NCBI RefSeq assembly: GCF_013407855.1
Contig: NZ_JACBZH010000001.1
Location: 682,001 to 746,000, forward strand
DNA: 64,000 nucleotides
Source of the DNA: Actinopolymorpha rutila
Lineage (GTDB): Bacteria > Actinomycetota > Actinomycetes > Propionibacteriales > Actinopolymorphaceae
Direction of reading: 5' to 3'
Shown: piece by piece, positions 50,885 through 59,374 of the stretch
How positions within the stretch are numbered: the first letter of the stretch is position 1
Layout of the letters: each line of letters opens with the position of its first letter
Made by a program: the position numbers and the translations under genes
The notes under the pieces: generated by a model
What the model saw: the letters and a program-made list of their open reading frames with translations, nothing else
Told to the model about the DNA's origin: nothing
Databases searched by the model: none

Positions 50885-51334
50885 TTGACCGAACACGAAG
50901 AGCATCGCGAGAGTGCGGTCGTTCGTCCGGCTTCGTCGGCGGACCGCACCGGGATCACGCGGCTCCTGCGACACCTGCACGCTGCGGGGGCCGAGGGCAC
51001 GACGCTGCCTCGCGTACGCCAGGAAGCGCAGACGTTCGTCGCCACGAAGGACGAGCAGGTTGCCGGCCTGGTGGTCGCCACGCTCGTCGACTACGGCATC
51101 GAGGCGTACGGAACGGTCGAGGAACTCGTTGTCGAACCGGGCTCTCGCGGGCGGGGGCTGGGCCGATCGCTGCTCGACCGCGGCCTGTCCTGGCTCGCGG
51201 CGTCCGGCGCGGAAGTTGTCTTCGTGTCCGCTCTCGACGAGGACGTGGTGACCTTCTACGCATCAGCGGGCTTCACGCCCTGCACAGGTCCGTGGCTCGC
51301 CTGGGTACCAAACAGAAACCCTGCCTGTGAGTAG
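50885..51334 (+). CDS. GNAT-family N-acetyltransferase
   Basis: A 149-residue GNAT protein. VEELVVEPGSRGRGLGRSLL is the acetyl-CoA motif A, followed by GLSWLAASGAEVVFVSALDE and DVVTFYASAGFTPCTGPW. ASSADRTGITRLLRHLHAAG begins the domain. The TTG at 50885 is taken because GAGGAGG precedes it. It is divergent from the nucleotidyltransferase gene and convergent with a DUF4037-like gene. The acceptor amine is unknown. Confidence 0.85.
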   Translation: MTEHEEHRESAVVRPASSADRTGITRLLRHLHAAGAEGTTLPRVRQEAQTFVATKDEQVAGLVVATLVDYGIEAYGTVEELVVEPGSRGRGLGRSLLDRGLSWLAASGAEVVFVSALDEDVVTFYASAGFTPCTGPWLAWVPNRNPACE

Positions 51335-51359
51335 GCCGTACGAGAACGGCTCTACGCGA

Positions 51360-52232
51360 TCACTGCCGAGGCCACGGCGCCCGGGCGAAGTGGAAGATGC
51401 GCCTGAGCCGGTCCTGGTCCGCCTCGGGCAGGTGAACGGCCACGAGGTCGTACGTCTCCTCGACGAGTTCGCCGAGTGCGGCCGCTGCCACGGGTGGATC
51501 CTGCTGGTCGAGCGCGACCAACCGCTCGGACAGGTTCGGAGCGGCGATCGACAGACCTGCAAGAGTCCACCCGGGCCACTTCGGACCCGGCCACCAACGG
51601 CCGTTGAGAGCACACGTCATGTGGATCAGCGCGTCTACGACACCGGCGAAGTGTCGCCGCAGCCCGTGCGGGTTGTGGCGCTCCACGAACATCTGCCACC
51701 GCCAGAACTGGTCGACCTGCCCGTGGCGACGTACGACCGCAACCGCGAGCGAACGAGGGTAGGCGTGCACTCGCTCCACCAGGGACTCGATCGAGCCCGC
51801 CAGCGGTCGGCCGTACACCAGGGCAGCGGCGAACGTGAGGGCGTACGGGTCCGGATCGTCGTGCAGCAGAAGCCGGTCGAGCTGGGTGTGGGCGCCCTCG
51901 GCGGTGAGATGACAGACCTCGACGAGCAGGCCGTCGCCGGCGGGAGCGTCGAACCACCATTCGTCGAACCACGACCGCTCGCTCTCGTCGTAGTTCGACA
52001 GGCGAACGTCCGCCATCGCCAGGTCGTGGGCGACCTGCCGGCGTTCCGGCTCGGTCGGTGGCCGCGACCAGATCACCCCGATCTCCAGGTCCGACCATCG
52101 GTCGGCGTGGCCCCGGCCGGTAGAGCCGGCGCAGAGAACGCCGGTGACCGCTGGTTCGTCGGCGAACCTCTCGGCGATCTTGTTCGCGACACGAGTCCGA
52201 GCTTCGACGAAGTTCTCCACGGTGGGCAGCAA
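51360..52232 (-). CDS. Nucleotidyltransferase-like protein (DUF4037 type)
   Basis: A 290-residue nucleotidyltransferase-fold protein. TGVLCAGSTGRGHADRWSDL then EIGVIW gives the GS(x)nDxE pattern. EVCHLTAEGAHTQLDRLLLH and LDQQDPPVAAAALGELVEET belong to the DUF4037-like C-terminal part. The second acid is E rather than D (DLEIGV). A TTG at 52232 and a GTG at 52220 are both possible starts, with the GTG closer to the family. It may be another adenylylating enzyme. It is convergent with the GNAT gene at 50885. Confidence 0.8.
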   Translation of the reverse strand: MLPTVENFVEARTRVANKIAERFADEPAVTGVLCAGSTGRGHADRWSDLEIGVIWSRPPTEPERRQVAHDLAMADVRLSNYDESERSWFDEWWFDAPAGDGLLVEVCHLTAEGAHTQLDRLLLHDDPDPYALTFAAALVYGRPLAGSIESLVERVHAYPRSLAVAVVRRHGQVDQFWRWQMFVERHNPHGLRRHFAGVVDALIHMTCALNGRWWPGPKWPGWTLAGLSIAAPNLSERLVALDQQDPPVAAAALGELVEETYDLVAVHLPEADQDRLRRIFHFARAPWPRQ

Positions 52233-52352
52233 AGCGCACGTGTGAGGACGACGCGACCCGTTTTTCCGTACGCCGCGCGCTGCGCTGGATTGGCCAGTCG
52301 GAACGGAACAGAATCATTTCGCGAAGGACCGCGGCTGAGAAAGGAGCCTCCC

Positions 52353-52712
52353 GTGCAGGTCACCGGCATCAGGGCCAACCTGTCCGTCCCGGACATCGGC
52401 GAAGCTCGCGACTTCTACACCGACTACCTCGGGCTGAGCGTCGAGGCGTTCAACCTGGGCTGGGTCGCCAACTTCCAGTCCCCGGACGGCCAGGCCGTCG
52501 TCCAGCTCGTCACCCGCGATGCCACCGCGCCGGTCGACTCGGTGATCTCGGCCGCGGTCGGCGACGACATCGAGGCTGCGTACGAGGAAGCGCAACGACG
52601 CGGCTACGAGATCGTCCATCCGCTCACCACCGAGCCCTGGGGAATCCGCAGGTTCTTCGTACGCGCGCCCGACGGCAACGTGATCAACGTCAACAGCCAC
52701 ACCGACGAGTGA
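52353..52712 (+). CDS. VOC-superfamily protein (glyoxalase-like)
   Basis: A 119-residue single-domain VOC protein. QVTGIRANLSVPDIGEARDF then YTDYLGLSV starts it, and GQAVVQLVTRDATAPV and IRRFFVRAPDGNVINVNSH complete the metal-binding fold, with the Glu/His pattern of glyoxalase-bleomycin resistance proteins. GTG at 52353 has AAGGAG in front. The next gene is convergent and 290 bp away. Its substrate is unknown; some members bind bleomycin or act as dioxygenases or isomerases. The gap to 53006 holds no supported gene. Confidence 0.85.
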   Translation: MQVTGIRANLSVPDIGEARDFYTDYLGLSVEAFNLGWVANFQSPDGQAVVQLVTRDATAPVDSVISAAVGDDIEAAYEEAQRRGYEIVHPLTTEPWGIRRFFVRAPDGNVINVNSHTDE

Positions 52713-53006
52713 TCCCCGACACGCTACGTCGGCCGATCTCCTGGCCAGGACGTCGGACGGGTGCCGCCAGTGAGCCGGGCAGTTCGAGCCTGCCGGCGGA
52801 GCATCCCCAACTCCAGTCGCACATCGGTTCGACCCTTACGGCCAAGGGGCTTTCGGAGTTCGAGATCGCGAGACTCGCCGGCTACGCGAACCCGGCTGAC
52901 TGCCCCTTCCGCCCTCCGGGGCCGCACCTTCGTGCCGTATAGACGTACCTGGATTCATCCGCGTGCCTGCACCCGTCCGGGACGATCCTCGTCGTGGTCG
53001 ACGAGC

Positions 53007-53861
53007 TCACCACAGGTCGAGCAGGTCCAGAACCCTCGGCGCCGCGGGCAGTTCCGGAGTCGGTGAACGAACGACCAGTCCGGCCGGCACCGGGTGGGTG
53101 GCCCGCATCCGGATCAGCTGTTTCCACCGCGCGACGTCGGGTAGCGAGTCGCGGACCCGTTCGCCCACCTTGCCGACGAGCCGGCCCGAGTCCGGCAACT
53201 CCTCGACCGTCAGGCCGCCGGCGAGCAGCCGGGCGGCCGTGATCGGGCCGACACCGCGCACGCCCCGGATCCCGTCGGACGGATCGCCCACCAGGCTGGT
53301 TCGGTCGCACCACTGAGCGGGCGTCACGTCGAAGCGAGCCTCGACCTCATGGCAGTCGACGACACGATGGCCTGGCCGCCGGAGGGTGTTGAGGATCCTG
53401 GTCCGTTCGTCGAGCAGTTGATGGAAGTCGCGGTCGGCGGACATGATCCAGACGTCCCGCCTCGGTGCCTGACTCCGGCACGTGCGGGCCATGCTGGCGA
53501 TGATGTCGTCCGCCTCGGCGGTGTCGACGCAGATCTGGCGTACGCCCAACTCGTCCAGCCCGCGTACGACATCCGCGAGGGACCGGATCGGCGCCATCGC
53601 CTCGTCGTCGGTCGGTCGATGCGCCTTGTAGGAGGGGTCGACCTGCGTCCGTTCGTCCCAGGCGTTCTCGCCGTCGAAGACGACCACGACCTCCGGCGCT
53701 ACGGGCAGTTCGCGGATCGCCACCCGCAACAGGGCGAAGAAGCCGAAGACCCCGGTGACGTCCCGGGTCTTGTCGCGACTCCGGATCCGTGCGGGGAATC
53801 CGAACCACGCCCGCCACAGCAGGTTGTGGCCGTCGACCAGGAGAAGCGGCGCAACCGACAT
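53007..53861 (-). CDS. 5'-3' exonuclease/flap endonuclease-like protein
   Basis: A 284-residue stand-alone FEN-type nuclease. The N-terminal acidic motifs appear as PLLLVDGHNLLWRAWFGFPA, EVVVVFDGENAWDERTQVDP (with PSYKAHR) and VDTAEADDIIASMARTCRSQ. The helix-3-turn-helix part is in DPSDGIRGVRGVGPITAARL, which binds DNA. The family cleaves flaps during replication and repair; DNA polymerase I carries such a domain, and this is a small separate version. The ATG at 53861 is used; a slightly earlier GTG is possible. It is divergent from a HAD phosphatase gene. Confidence 0.88.
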   Translation of the reverse strand: MSVAPLLLVDGHNLLWRAWFGFPARIRSRDKTRDVTGVFGFFALLRVAIRELPVAPEVVVVFDGENAWDERTQVDPSYKAHRPTDDEAMAPIRSLADVVRGLDELGVRQICVDTAEADDIIASMARTCRSQAPRRDVWIMSADRDFHQLLDERTRILNTLRRPGHRVVDCHEVEARFDVTPAQWCDRTSLVGDPSDGIRGVRGVGPITAARLLAGGLTVEELPDSGRLVGKVGERVRDSLPDVARWKQLIRMRATHPVPAGLVVRSPTPELPAAPRVLDLLDLW

Positions 53862-54105
53862 CCGGGCACCCACCAACGTCGCGCTCGCTTGACCGCTGAG
53901 CGCACGGCGGGTCGGCACGTGCGGATGCCGAAGGTCTGGCACGCGTCGAGATCGTAAACGGACGTACGAGTGGATGCGTCCCGGACACGCCGCCGCAGGG
54001 CTTCGCCGACATGTCAGGATGGGGCCGAACCAACGCCGGACGGCGTTGAATCGACGCCGACCGACGCGTCCTGACGTCGGCCACACGTGAGGGGCGCCCG
54101 CCGCG

Positions 54106-54915
54106 ATGACCAGCGACCAGCCGACGTCGCCCGTGCCCTCCGGACCTGCGGCCTCCGGACCGGTGCCCTCCGGACCGGCGCGTGTCCGGGGGGTTCTGTT
54201 CGACATCGACGACACGCTCTTCGACTACACCTCCTCGGAGCGGTCCGGTCTGCTCGCGCACCTCGCCGACCTCGGCCTCCTGGATCGCATCCGCGAAGAC
54301 GAACTCGTCGCCGTCTGGCGGCGGTTCGTGGACGAGGAGCACGAGCGCTTCCTCGCGGGCGAACAGACCTTCACCGAGCAGCAACTCTCCCGAACCAGGC
54401 GCTTCCTCTCCCACCTCGGGCGCCTTCCGGCCGAAGGGATCTCCGATTCGGAGGCGGCCGCGTGGTTCGCCGGTTACGTGTCCCACCGCGACGCGAGCTG
54501 GGCGGCGTTCCCGGATGCCGCACCGCTGCTGGAATCCCTCGCCGCCGACTACCGCCTGGGCGTGATCTCGAACTCCTCGCATGCACACCAGCTGCGCAAG
54601 CTGGAACGGATCGGCCTGCGGGCGTACTTCGGCGACGCGGTCGTCTGCTCGGAGTCACACGGGGCGGCGAAACCACACCCGAGCATCTTCCGGGCCGGTT
54701 GTGAGTTGCTCGGCCTGCCACCTCACGAGGTCGCCTACGTCGGCGACAAGTACGCCGTGGACGCGGTGGGCGCGCGAGACGCCGGCTTGCAGGCGTACTG
54801 GCTGGACCGTACGGGGGCCGGCGTGGACGTGGCGAGCGACCACGGGATCCAGGTGATCACTTCGCTGGCGGAGCTCCCGGCGTCGCTGCGGCTCCCAGCC
54901 GTCGACCGCAGCTGA
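54106..54915 (+). CDS. HAD-superfamily hydrolase
   Basis: A 269-residue HAD phosphatase. GVLFDIDDTLFDYTSSERSG is motif I (nucleophile Asp), LGVISNSSHAHQLRKL motif II, and SHGAAKPHPSIFRAGCELLG motif III with Lys, ending YVGDKYAVDAVGARDAGL as motif IV. The first 30 residues are a PSGP/ASGP repeat tract outside the fold. The ATG at 54106 is chosen from the frame. It is divergent from the exonuclease and convergent with the VOC gene. The phosphorylated substrate is unknown. Confidence 0.88.
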   Translation: MTSDQPTSPVPSGPAASGPVPSGPARVRGVLFDIDDTLFDYTSSERSGLLAHLADLGLLDRIREDELVAVWRRFVDEEHERFLAGEQTFTEQQLSRTRRFLSHLGRLPAEGISDSEAAAWFAGYVSHRDASWAAFPDAAPLLESLAADYRLGVISNSSHAHQLRKLERIGLRAYFGDAVVCSESHGAAKPHPSIFRAGCELLGLPPHEVAYVGDKYAVDAVGARDAGLQAYWLDRTGAGVDVASDHGIQVITSLAELPASLRLPAVDRS

Positions 54916-54925
54916 GGCCGTCCAG

Positions 54926-55315
54926 TCAACCGCGGCCCGCAGGAGCGAACAGCTCCACGAGGTTTCCGGAGGGGTCTGCCAGCAGGATCTGCCGCCCGCC
55001 CGGGCCGCTCACCAGGTCGCTGCGGAAGGTCAGCCCGGCCGCGCGTAGCCGTTCGATCTCAGCGTCGAGATCGTCGATGATGAGATGGATCCGGTTGCGG
55101 CCGGGACTTCTCGCGTCCGGCGGAGTGGCGCGGGCGCCGGAGCTCTGCGCGCCGGACAGCAGCAGTCGCAGGGGGCCGCGGGTCACGTCCGCGAAGGCGG
55201 GTGCGTGTGCCATCCGCACGGTGAACCCGAGATGGGTGGTGTAGAAGTCGATGGCTGCTTGCACGTCGTCGACGATGTAGCGGACGCTGACGACGTTGTC
55301 CGCGGTCTCGGTCAT
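54926..55315 (-). CDS. VOC-superfamily protein (glyoxalase-like)
   Basis: A 129-residue VOC protein: VSVRYIVDDVQAAIDFYTTH then LGFTVRMA, RNRIHLIIDDLDAEIERLRA and ILLADPSGNLVELFAPAG. It contains no cysteine, so it is not ArsI, the arsenic C-As lyase that needs a Cys pair. It starts 8 bp after the ArsR-phosphatase fusion gene on the same strand, so it is probably in that operon, and its ATG at 55315 has GGGAG upstream. A role in metal or oxidant stress is inferred only from that pairing. Confidence 0.83.
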   Translation of the reverse strand: MTETADNVVSVRYIVDDVQAAIDFYTTHLGFTVRMAHAPAFADVTRGPLRLLLSGAQSSGARATPPDARSPGRNRIHLIIDDLDAEIERLRAAGLTFRSDLVSGPGGRQILLADPSGNLVELFAPAGRG

Positions 55316-55322
55316 GACTGGC

Positions 55323-56132
55323 TCACTCCCTTGTTGTAGGTGTCGCGGGTATGCCCAGGTAGTTGGTGAGGAACGCGATGCGGGTGTGAAGGTCGGCCGC
55401 GACACGTCGGAACGCGGCATGACCGCCCTCGGCGGCGGGGTCGACGATGCTCCAGTGGATGGCCTGCGGGCTGCCGGGGAACTCCGGGCAGATCTCGCGA
55501 AGCTTGTCACACAGCGTGATGACGTAGTGGAACCGCTGTCCGGCGAACTCGTCGAGGTGCTTGCTCCGCCGGCCGGTGAGATCGATGTCGTACGCCCGCA
55601 TGGCATGCACGGCATTCGGGTGCAGATCCTTGGGATGGCTGCCCGCGCTGGCGACCTCGGCGTTCTCACCGGCCGCCTGTGCGAGCAGTGCTTCGGCCAT
55701 CTGGGAACGCGCGCTGTTCCCCGTGCAGAGGAAGAGCACCCGGACCTTCCGAGTGTTGCGGTTACGACGCCGGCGCGCTGTCAAGGTCGACTTGGCATCA
55801 TGCTGCATCGCCGGCCGGACGCCGGCGCTCAGGCCCGGATGAAGAGCTGCCCCTGTCGAGGCGAGCAGCTCCCCGCACCGGGTGAGGTCCGCGTGGTAGT
55901 AGCTGTCGCGCTGATCGGCGGAGCTGCGTCGCGTCGAGACGAGCCCGGCGGCGCGCAGGCGCCCGAGATGGTACGAAACGGTGTTCTGGGGTTGGTCGAT
56001 CGCGGCGACGAGCTCCCCCACCCGCAGGTCGCTGCGTGCCAGCTCGGTGAGGAGTCGCCAACGCACGGGGTTGCCCGCCAGTTGGAGAAAGACCGGCGGG
56101 GCGACCTCCGCATGCCTGGACTCGACAGCCAC
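55323..56132 (-). CDS. ArsR-type regulator fused to a low-molecular-weight phosphatase domain
   Basis: A 269-residue fusion. Residues 1-100 are an ArsR winged helix: LQLAGNPVRWRLLTELARSD and LVAAIDQPQNTVSYHLGRLR then AAGLVSTRRSS. A linker rich in Arg follows, then a LMW-PTP/arsenate reductase domain with the P-loop VRVLFLCTGNSARSQMAEAL, a CX5R motif, and a WSIVDPAAEG general-acid loop. ATG at 56132 is just downstream of a perfect palindromic operator, so it probably represses itself. The fusion could sense and reduce arsenate or dephosphorylate a protein. A VOC gene follows. Confidence 0.9.
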   Translation of the reverse strand: MAVESRHAEVAPPVFLQLAGNPVRWRLLTELARSDLRVGELVAAIDQPQNTVSYHLGRLRAAGLVSTRRSSADQRDSYYHADLTRCGELLASTGAALHPGLSAGVRPAMQHDAKSTLTARRRRNRNTRKVRVLFLCTGNSARSQMAEALLAQAAGENAEVASAGSHPKDLHPNAVHAMRAYDIDLTGRRSKHLDEFAGQRFHYVITLCDKLREICPEFPGSPQAIHWSIVDPAAEGGHAAFRRVAADLHTRIAFLTNYLGIPATPTTRE

Positions 56133-56139
56133 ATCCTCA

Positions 56140-56171
56140 CCATATACATCAAACCAGTTCGATGTATATGG
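56140..56171. promoter_or_regulatory. Palindromic operator for the ArsR-type regulator
   Basis: CCATATACATC at 56140-56150 and GATGTATATGG at 56161-56171 form a perfect 11-bp inverted repeat with a 10-base spacer. It begins 8 bp upstream of the ArsR-fusion ATG, as expected for an autoregulatory ArsR operator. The A+T content is high for this genome. Confidence 0.85.
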
Positions 56172-56205
56172 ATGAGGGCGAAGACGTCGTGCGGGCTCGG
56201 CCGGC

Positions 56206-56718
56206 TCAGAGTGTGCGAACTTCGCCCCGGAACGGCAGGTCGAACCACATCAGCTCCGCGGGTCCCACGATCGTCGTTCCGACCTCGGTGAAGCCGGCCT
56301 TGCAGTACAGGGAACGCGCGGGCGGGTTGTTCGACGGAGTGTTGGTGACGACGGCTTCCAGCTCGTTGGCGGCGGCCCAGTCGATCAACGTGGCGCAGAG
56401 CCGAGCGCCCACGCCCACCCTCCGGCACTCCGGGGCGATTCGCATTCGGCTGAGATGAGCCAACCTGGTGCGCCCCTCGACCAGGCGTGGTGGCACGTCG
56501 GCGCCGGGAAGATCAGCCCCCACCATGCCGACCAGCACCTCGGATCCGTCGCGCTCCTCGACAGCCACCCAGAACGCCAGGTAACACTCCTCGATCCGTT
56601 CCAGATCGGTGAACCAACCCGGTGGCTCCGGCCCCTTGTGCCAGATCGGCCACACCCTGTCGTGCAGCGTACGAATCTGTGGGCGGTCGGACGCCTGGTA
56701 TCGCCGTACGTGGATCAC
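56206..56718 (-). CDS. GNAT-family N-acetyltransferase (first of three)
   Basis: A 170-residue GNAT: IHVRRYQASDRPQIRTLHDR at the start, LSRMRIAPECRRVGVGARLC as motif A, and NTPSNNPPARSLYCKAGFTE in motif B. The GTG at 56718 fits the domain; the longer frame upstream is basic. It lies 35 bp upstream of the ArsR operator and is followed at the other end by two further GNAT genes on the same strand. Motif sequences differ, so these are not recent tandem copies. The acceptor is unknown. Confidence 0.83.
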   Translation of the reverse strand: MIHVRRYQASDRPQIRTLHDRVWPIWHKGPEPPGWFTDLERIEECYLAFWVAVEERDGSEVLVGMVGADLPGADVPPRLVEGRTRLAHLSRMRIAPECRRVGVGARLCATLIDWAAANELEAVVTNTPSNNPPARSLYCKAGFTEVGTTIVGPAELMWFDLPFRGEVRTL

Positions 56719-56776
56719 GGCTGCAGCCTGGCGACCAGTCCCGGTCCGCGCAATTGGTTTCCGTACGACCGGTCGG

Positions 56777-57301
56777 CTACTCGCCGGTCTCCGCGCGTAC
56801 GAGTGGTCGGCCAAGGAGCTTCACGTAGTAGACCGTCGTCCACTCGCCGTAGGGCGAAGGCTCTCGGTCGACCTCCCGGTAGCCGAGGTTGAGGTAGAAC
56901 GCCGTCGAGTCCGGTTGGTCAGCGGTGTCCAGGTGCAACTCCCGGTTGCCCAGTTCGGCGGCGCGTCGTTCCAACGCATTCATCAGTGCCCGGCCGACGC
57001 CCTGGCGGCGAACAGCCGGATGGACGCGTAGCCGCTTGACCTCGGCCCGCGCCTCGCCCGTCGGGCGGATTCCACCCATGCCGACGAGGTGTCCGTCGAG
57101 TTCCGCGACCAGGAAGTCACCACCGGCGTCGGCGTCGAGGAAGTGTCCGGGTACGTCGACCAGGTCGCGGAACCCCGACGGCTGGTTCGACGGGGGAAGC
57201 GGTACCGGAACCGCCGAGTCGGCAGGGTCCCCGATCCTCAGCAGATCACCTAACGCCGCCACGGTCGGCGCGTCCGCAGCGCGAAACCGCCTGACGATCA
57301 C
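56777..57301 (-). CDS. GNAT-family N-acetyltransferase (second of three)
   Basis: A 174-residue GNAT: IVRRFRAADAPTVAALGDLL then a Pro-rich stretch (PVPLPPSNQPSGFRDLVDVP), and motif A VKRLRVHPAVRRQGVGRALM followed by LHLDTADQPDSTAFYLNLGY. The GTG at 57301 has GGAGGTGA in front. It is 58 bp upstream of the first GNAT gene in reading direction and 54 bp downstream of the third. The three could be one operon. Substrate unknown. Confidence 0.84.
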   Translation of the reverse strand: MIVRRFRAADAPTVAALGDLLRIGDPADSAVPVPLPPSNQPSGFRDLVDVPGHFLDADAGGDFLVAELDGHLVGMGGIRPTGEARAEVKRLRVHPAVRRQGVGRALMNALERRAAELGNRELHLDTADQPDSTAFYLNLGYREVDREPSPYGEWTTVYYVKLLGRPLVRAETGE

Positions 57302-57355
57302 CGCGTCACCTCCACCCGTTCGAGCCTTCACCGTTCGAATCCCACCCTCGAACCT

Positions 57356-57847
57356 TCATCGCCGAACCATTCGGAGCAGGGTCTTCCCCGTGGACTCGTG
57401 TCTTGTCGTGGCACCGTCCGTCGCGAAGCCGTGCCGGCGATAGAACGCCGTGGCGCGCTCGTTGCCTTCCAGTACCCACAGGTAGGCCGCCGAGTCCCCG
57501 AGGGCCGCGGCCAGGAGCCGGTCGGCGAGGCCGGTGCCGTGATGGGCGGGCAGGACGTTGATGACCTGGAGCTCCCGTGGCGTGGGCGGGTCGTCGTCCC
57601 GAGCCGGGCCGACGACGAACCCGACGAGTTCCTGTCCGTGCAGCCCGACCAGTCGTAGGAACTGTTCGTCGCAGACGTCGTTCAGCGTGGTACGCCAGCG
57701 CTCCGCCGATCGCCGGGAATCCAACTGGTCGAGATAGTCCTGCGGCACCAGCCCGGCGTACGCCTCGCGCCATACCCGGGTGTGCACCTCGCCGAGCGCG
57801 TCGGCGTCGGCGGGAACGGGAGGTCGGACCTCGTACTCTCCGGCCAT
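57356..57847 (-). CDS. GNAT-family N-acetyltransferase (third of three)
   Basis: A 163-residue GNAT: VRPPVPADADALGEVHTRVW then REAYAGLVPQDYLDQLDS, which matches the PhnO/RimI-like group, and motif A INVLPAHHGTGLADRLLAAA, motif B LWVLEGNERATAFYRRHGFA. ATG at 57847 is the likely start. The gene is divergent from an ANT-like gene with a 114-bp gap. It heads the run of three GNAT genes. Acceptor unknown. Confidence 0.85.
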   Translation of the reverse strand: MAGEYEVRPPVPADADALGEVHTRVWREAYAGLVPQDYLDQLDSRRSAERWRTTLNDVCDEQFLRLVGLHGQELVGFVVGPARDDDPPTPRELQVINVLPAHHGTGLADRLLAAALGDSAAYLWVLEGNERATAFYRRHGFATDGATTRHESTGKTLLRMVRR

Positions 57848-57961
57848 GTGCCTGCCTGCTCTCTGTCGGAGGACGCCGCTGACGGGACCACCGTGGCGAT
57901 GGTCTCCGGCAATCGTCACCGCGCGGGCCCACCGCGATCAACGTCAATATGATGACGTGGC

Positions 57962-58765
57962 ATGTCGTTGCCTGCGCGGGTGCACGAGGTCACTGACACC
58001 TACCTCCGACTCGTCGACGCAGCCGCCCCGGATCTCGTTCGGGGGCTCTACCTGCACGGGTCCACGGCGCTGGGGGACTTCTGCCCCGGTCACAGTGACG
58101 TCGACTTCGTGGCGCTGACCGCGCACCGCCCCACCCAGGCGGAGGTCACCGCGCTGGCCGCCGTTCACAAGGAACTGGACCGGCTCCACCCGCGCCCGTA
58201 CTTCGACGGGGCATACCTGCTTCCCGTCGACCTCGCCACCGATCCAGACCGCTGCCCGGACGTTCCGGGCTGCCACGAGGCCACCTTCGAGCCCAGCGGA
58301 CGGATCATGCTGTCCCTGGTGACGTGGCACGAGTTGCACGCGTACGGCGTGGCGGTACGCGGGCCCGCGATCGGCGATCTCGACGTATGGACGGACGAGG
58401 CCACGCTGCTCGCCAACACTCGTACCAACCTGCGGACGTACTGGAAGAGATGGGTGGGCACTCTGGACCGGCTCGCCGAGACTGAGCCCGATCGGGCGGT
58501 CGACCCGTGGTTCGTGGAGTGGTGCGTGCTCGGCTCCGTCCGCCTGCACGCCCTGCTGGTCACCGGACGGCTGCACTCCAAGGGCAGCGCCGGTCGGTGG
58601 GCGGTGGAGAACGACGCGTTCGAGCCGCGATGGCGGCCGATCCTCACCGAGGCGCTGCGGATCAGGTCCGGCGACGACGGGCCGTCGACGTACGCGGACC
58701 CTCGACACCGGCTCCGCGACACGCGGGACTTCCTCGACACGGTCGTCGCCGCGAACGAAGTCTGA
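57962..58765 (+). CDS. Aminoglycoside adenylyltransferase-like protein (DUF4111)
   Basis: A 267-residue nucleotidyltransferase related to ANT(9)/ANT(3'') spectinomycin and streptomycin adenylyltransferases. LVRGLYLHGSTALGDFCPGH and SDVDFVAL contain the GS(x)nDxD active site. The C-terminal DUF4111-like part has LHALLVTGRLHSKGSAGRWA and a helical end, typical of these enzymes. The ATG at 57962 gives the family's normal length. Members of this family outside resistance operons are often not resistance genes. It is divergent from the GNAT trio. Confidence 0.86.
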   Translation: MSLPARVHEVTDTYLRLVDAAAPDLVRGLYLHGSTALGDFCPGHSDVDFVALTAHRPTQAEVTALAAVHKELDRLHPRPYFDGAYLLPVDLATDPDRCPDVPGCHEATFEPSGRIMLSLVTWHELHAYGVAVRGPAIGDLDVWTDEATLLANTRTNLRTYWKRWVGTLDRLAETEPDRAVDPWFVEWCVLGSVRLHALLVTGRLHSKGSAGRWAVENDAFEPRWRPILTEALRIRSGDDGPSTYADPRHRLRDTRDFLDTVVAANEV

Positions 58766-58800
58766 AGCCTGCCCGGCTCAGCGAACCGGCACAGCCCGGG

Positions 58801-59274
58801 TTACTGAGCGGGACACAGGTGGGCGAGGGCGGCATCGATAGGCGTCAGGGCGCGGAGTTCCCTAGCCGGGTGCCACCACGTCGCGTCGGACATCTCGGTG
58901 TTCGGTACGAAGGGGAGCGGCGTGTCCACGCAGCCCCGGTAGATGGCCAGGAACTCGTGCCGGTCGTCGGGTGCGCAGGTCACCCGGGCCACACCCGCGA
59001 GGTCGAGCTTGTCCGGACGCTGTGCGCTCTCCTCCTCGAGCTCGCGTACGGCGGCCACGAGAGGAGTCTCACCCGGATCGATCATGCCGCCCGGCAACTC
59101 CCACAACTGCCGGAACCGGTTGAAGACCATGAGGCAGGTGTCGCCGTGCCGGAGCACGACGAGCGAGGCCGTCAACGGCACGGACGGATCCAGGCCGGCG
59201 AGGTCAGCCTCGGCAAGCCGCTCGAAGCTCAACAGCGCGGACCCGTCGGCGTTCCTCACCGGTAGTGCAGGCAT
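58801..59274 (-). CDS. NUDIX hydrolase
   Basis: A 157-residue NUDIX protein. LTASLVVLRHGDTCLMVFNR leads to LWELPGGMIDPGETPLVAAV and RELEEESAQ. The NUDIX box has its Glu residues but ends EES-A, where G is more common. VARVTCAPDDRHEFLAIYRG follows. An ATG at 59274 and a GTG at 59283 are both possible. The gene is convergent with the ANT-like gene and next to a broken GNAT. The substrate is unknown. Confidence 0.83.
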   Translation of the reverse strand: MPALPVRNADGSALLSFERLAEADLAGLDPSVPLTASLVVLRHGDTCLMVFNRFRQLWELPGGMIDPGETPLVAAVRELEEESAQRPDKLDLAGVARVTCAPDDRHEFLAIYRGCVDTPLPFVPNTEMSDATWWHPARELRALTPIDAALAHLCPAQ

Positions 59275-59374
59275 GTCGTTCACGAGCGCACAGTCTTCCA
59301 CTCGCCCACGCTGCGGCGAGTGAGCAGCCGCACTACTGTGATCGGCGTACCTGCGTCCGAAACCCGAACATGGT

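Noticed and set aside
52709-52942. Short plus-strand frame with a helix like the end of a recombinase
   Set aside because: The match is limited to one helix-like run and lacks the LGH box and catalytic Tyr.
54926-55315. ArsI (arsenic C-As lyase) as identity of the VOC protein
   Set aside because: ArsI needs a Cys pair near the C-terminus and this protein has no cysteine.
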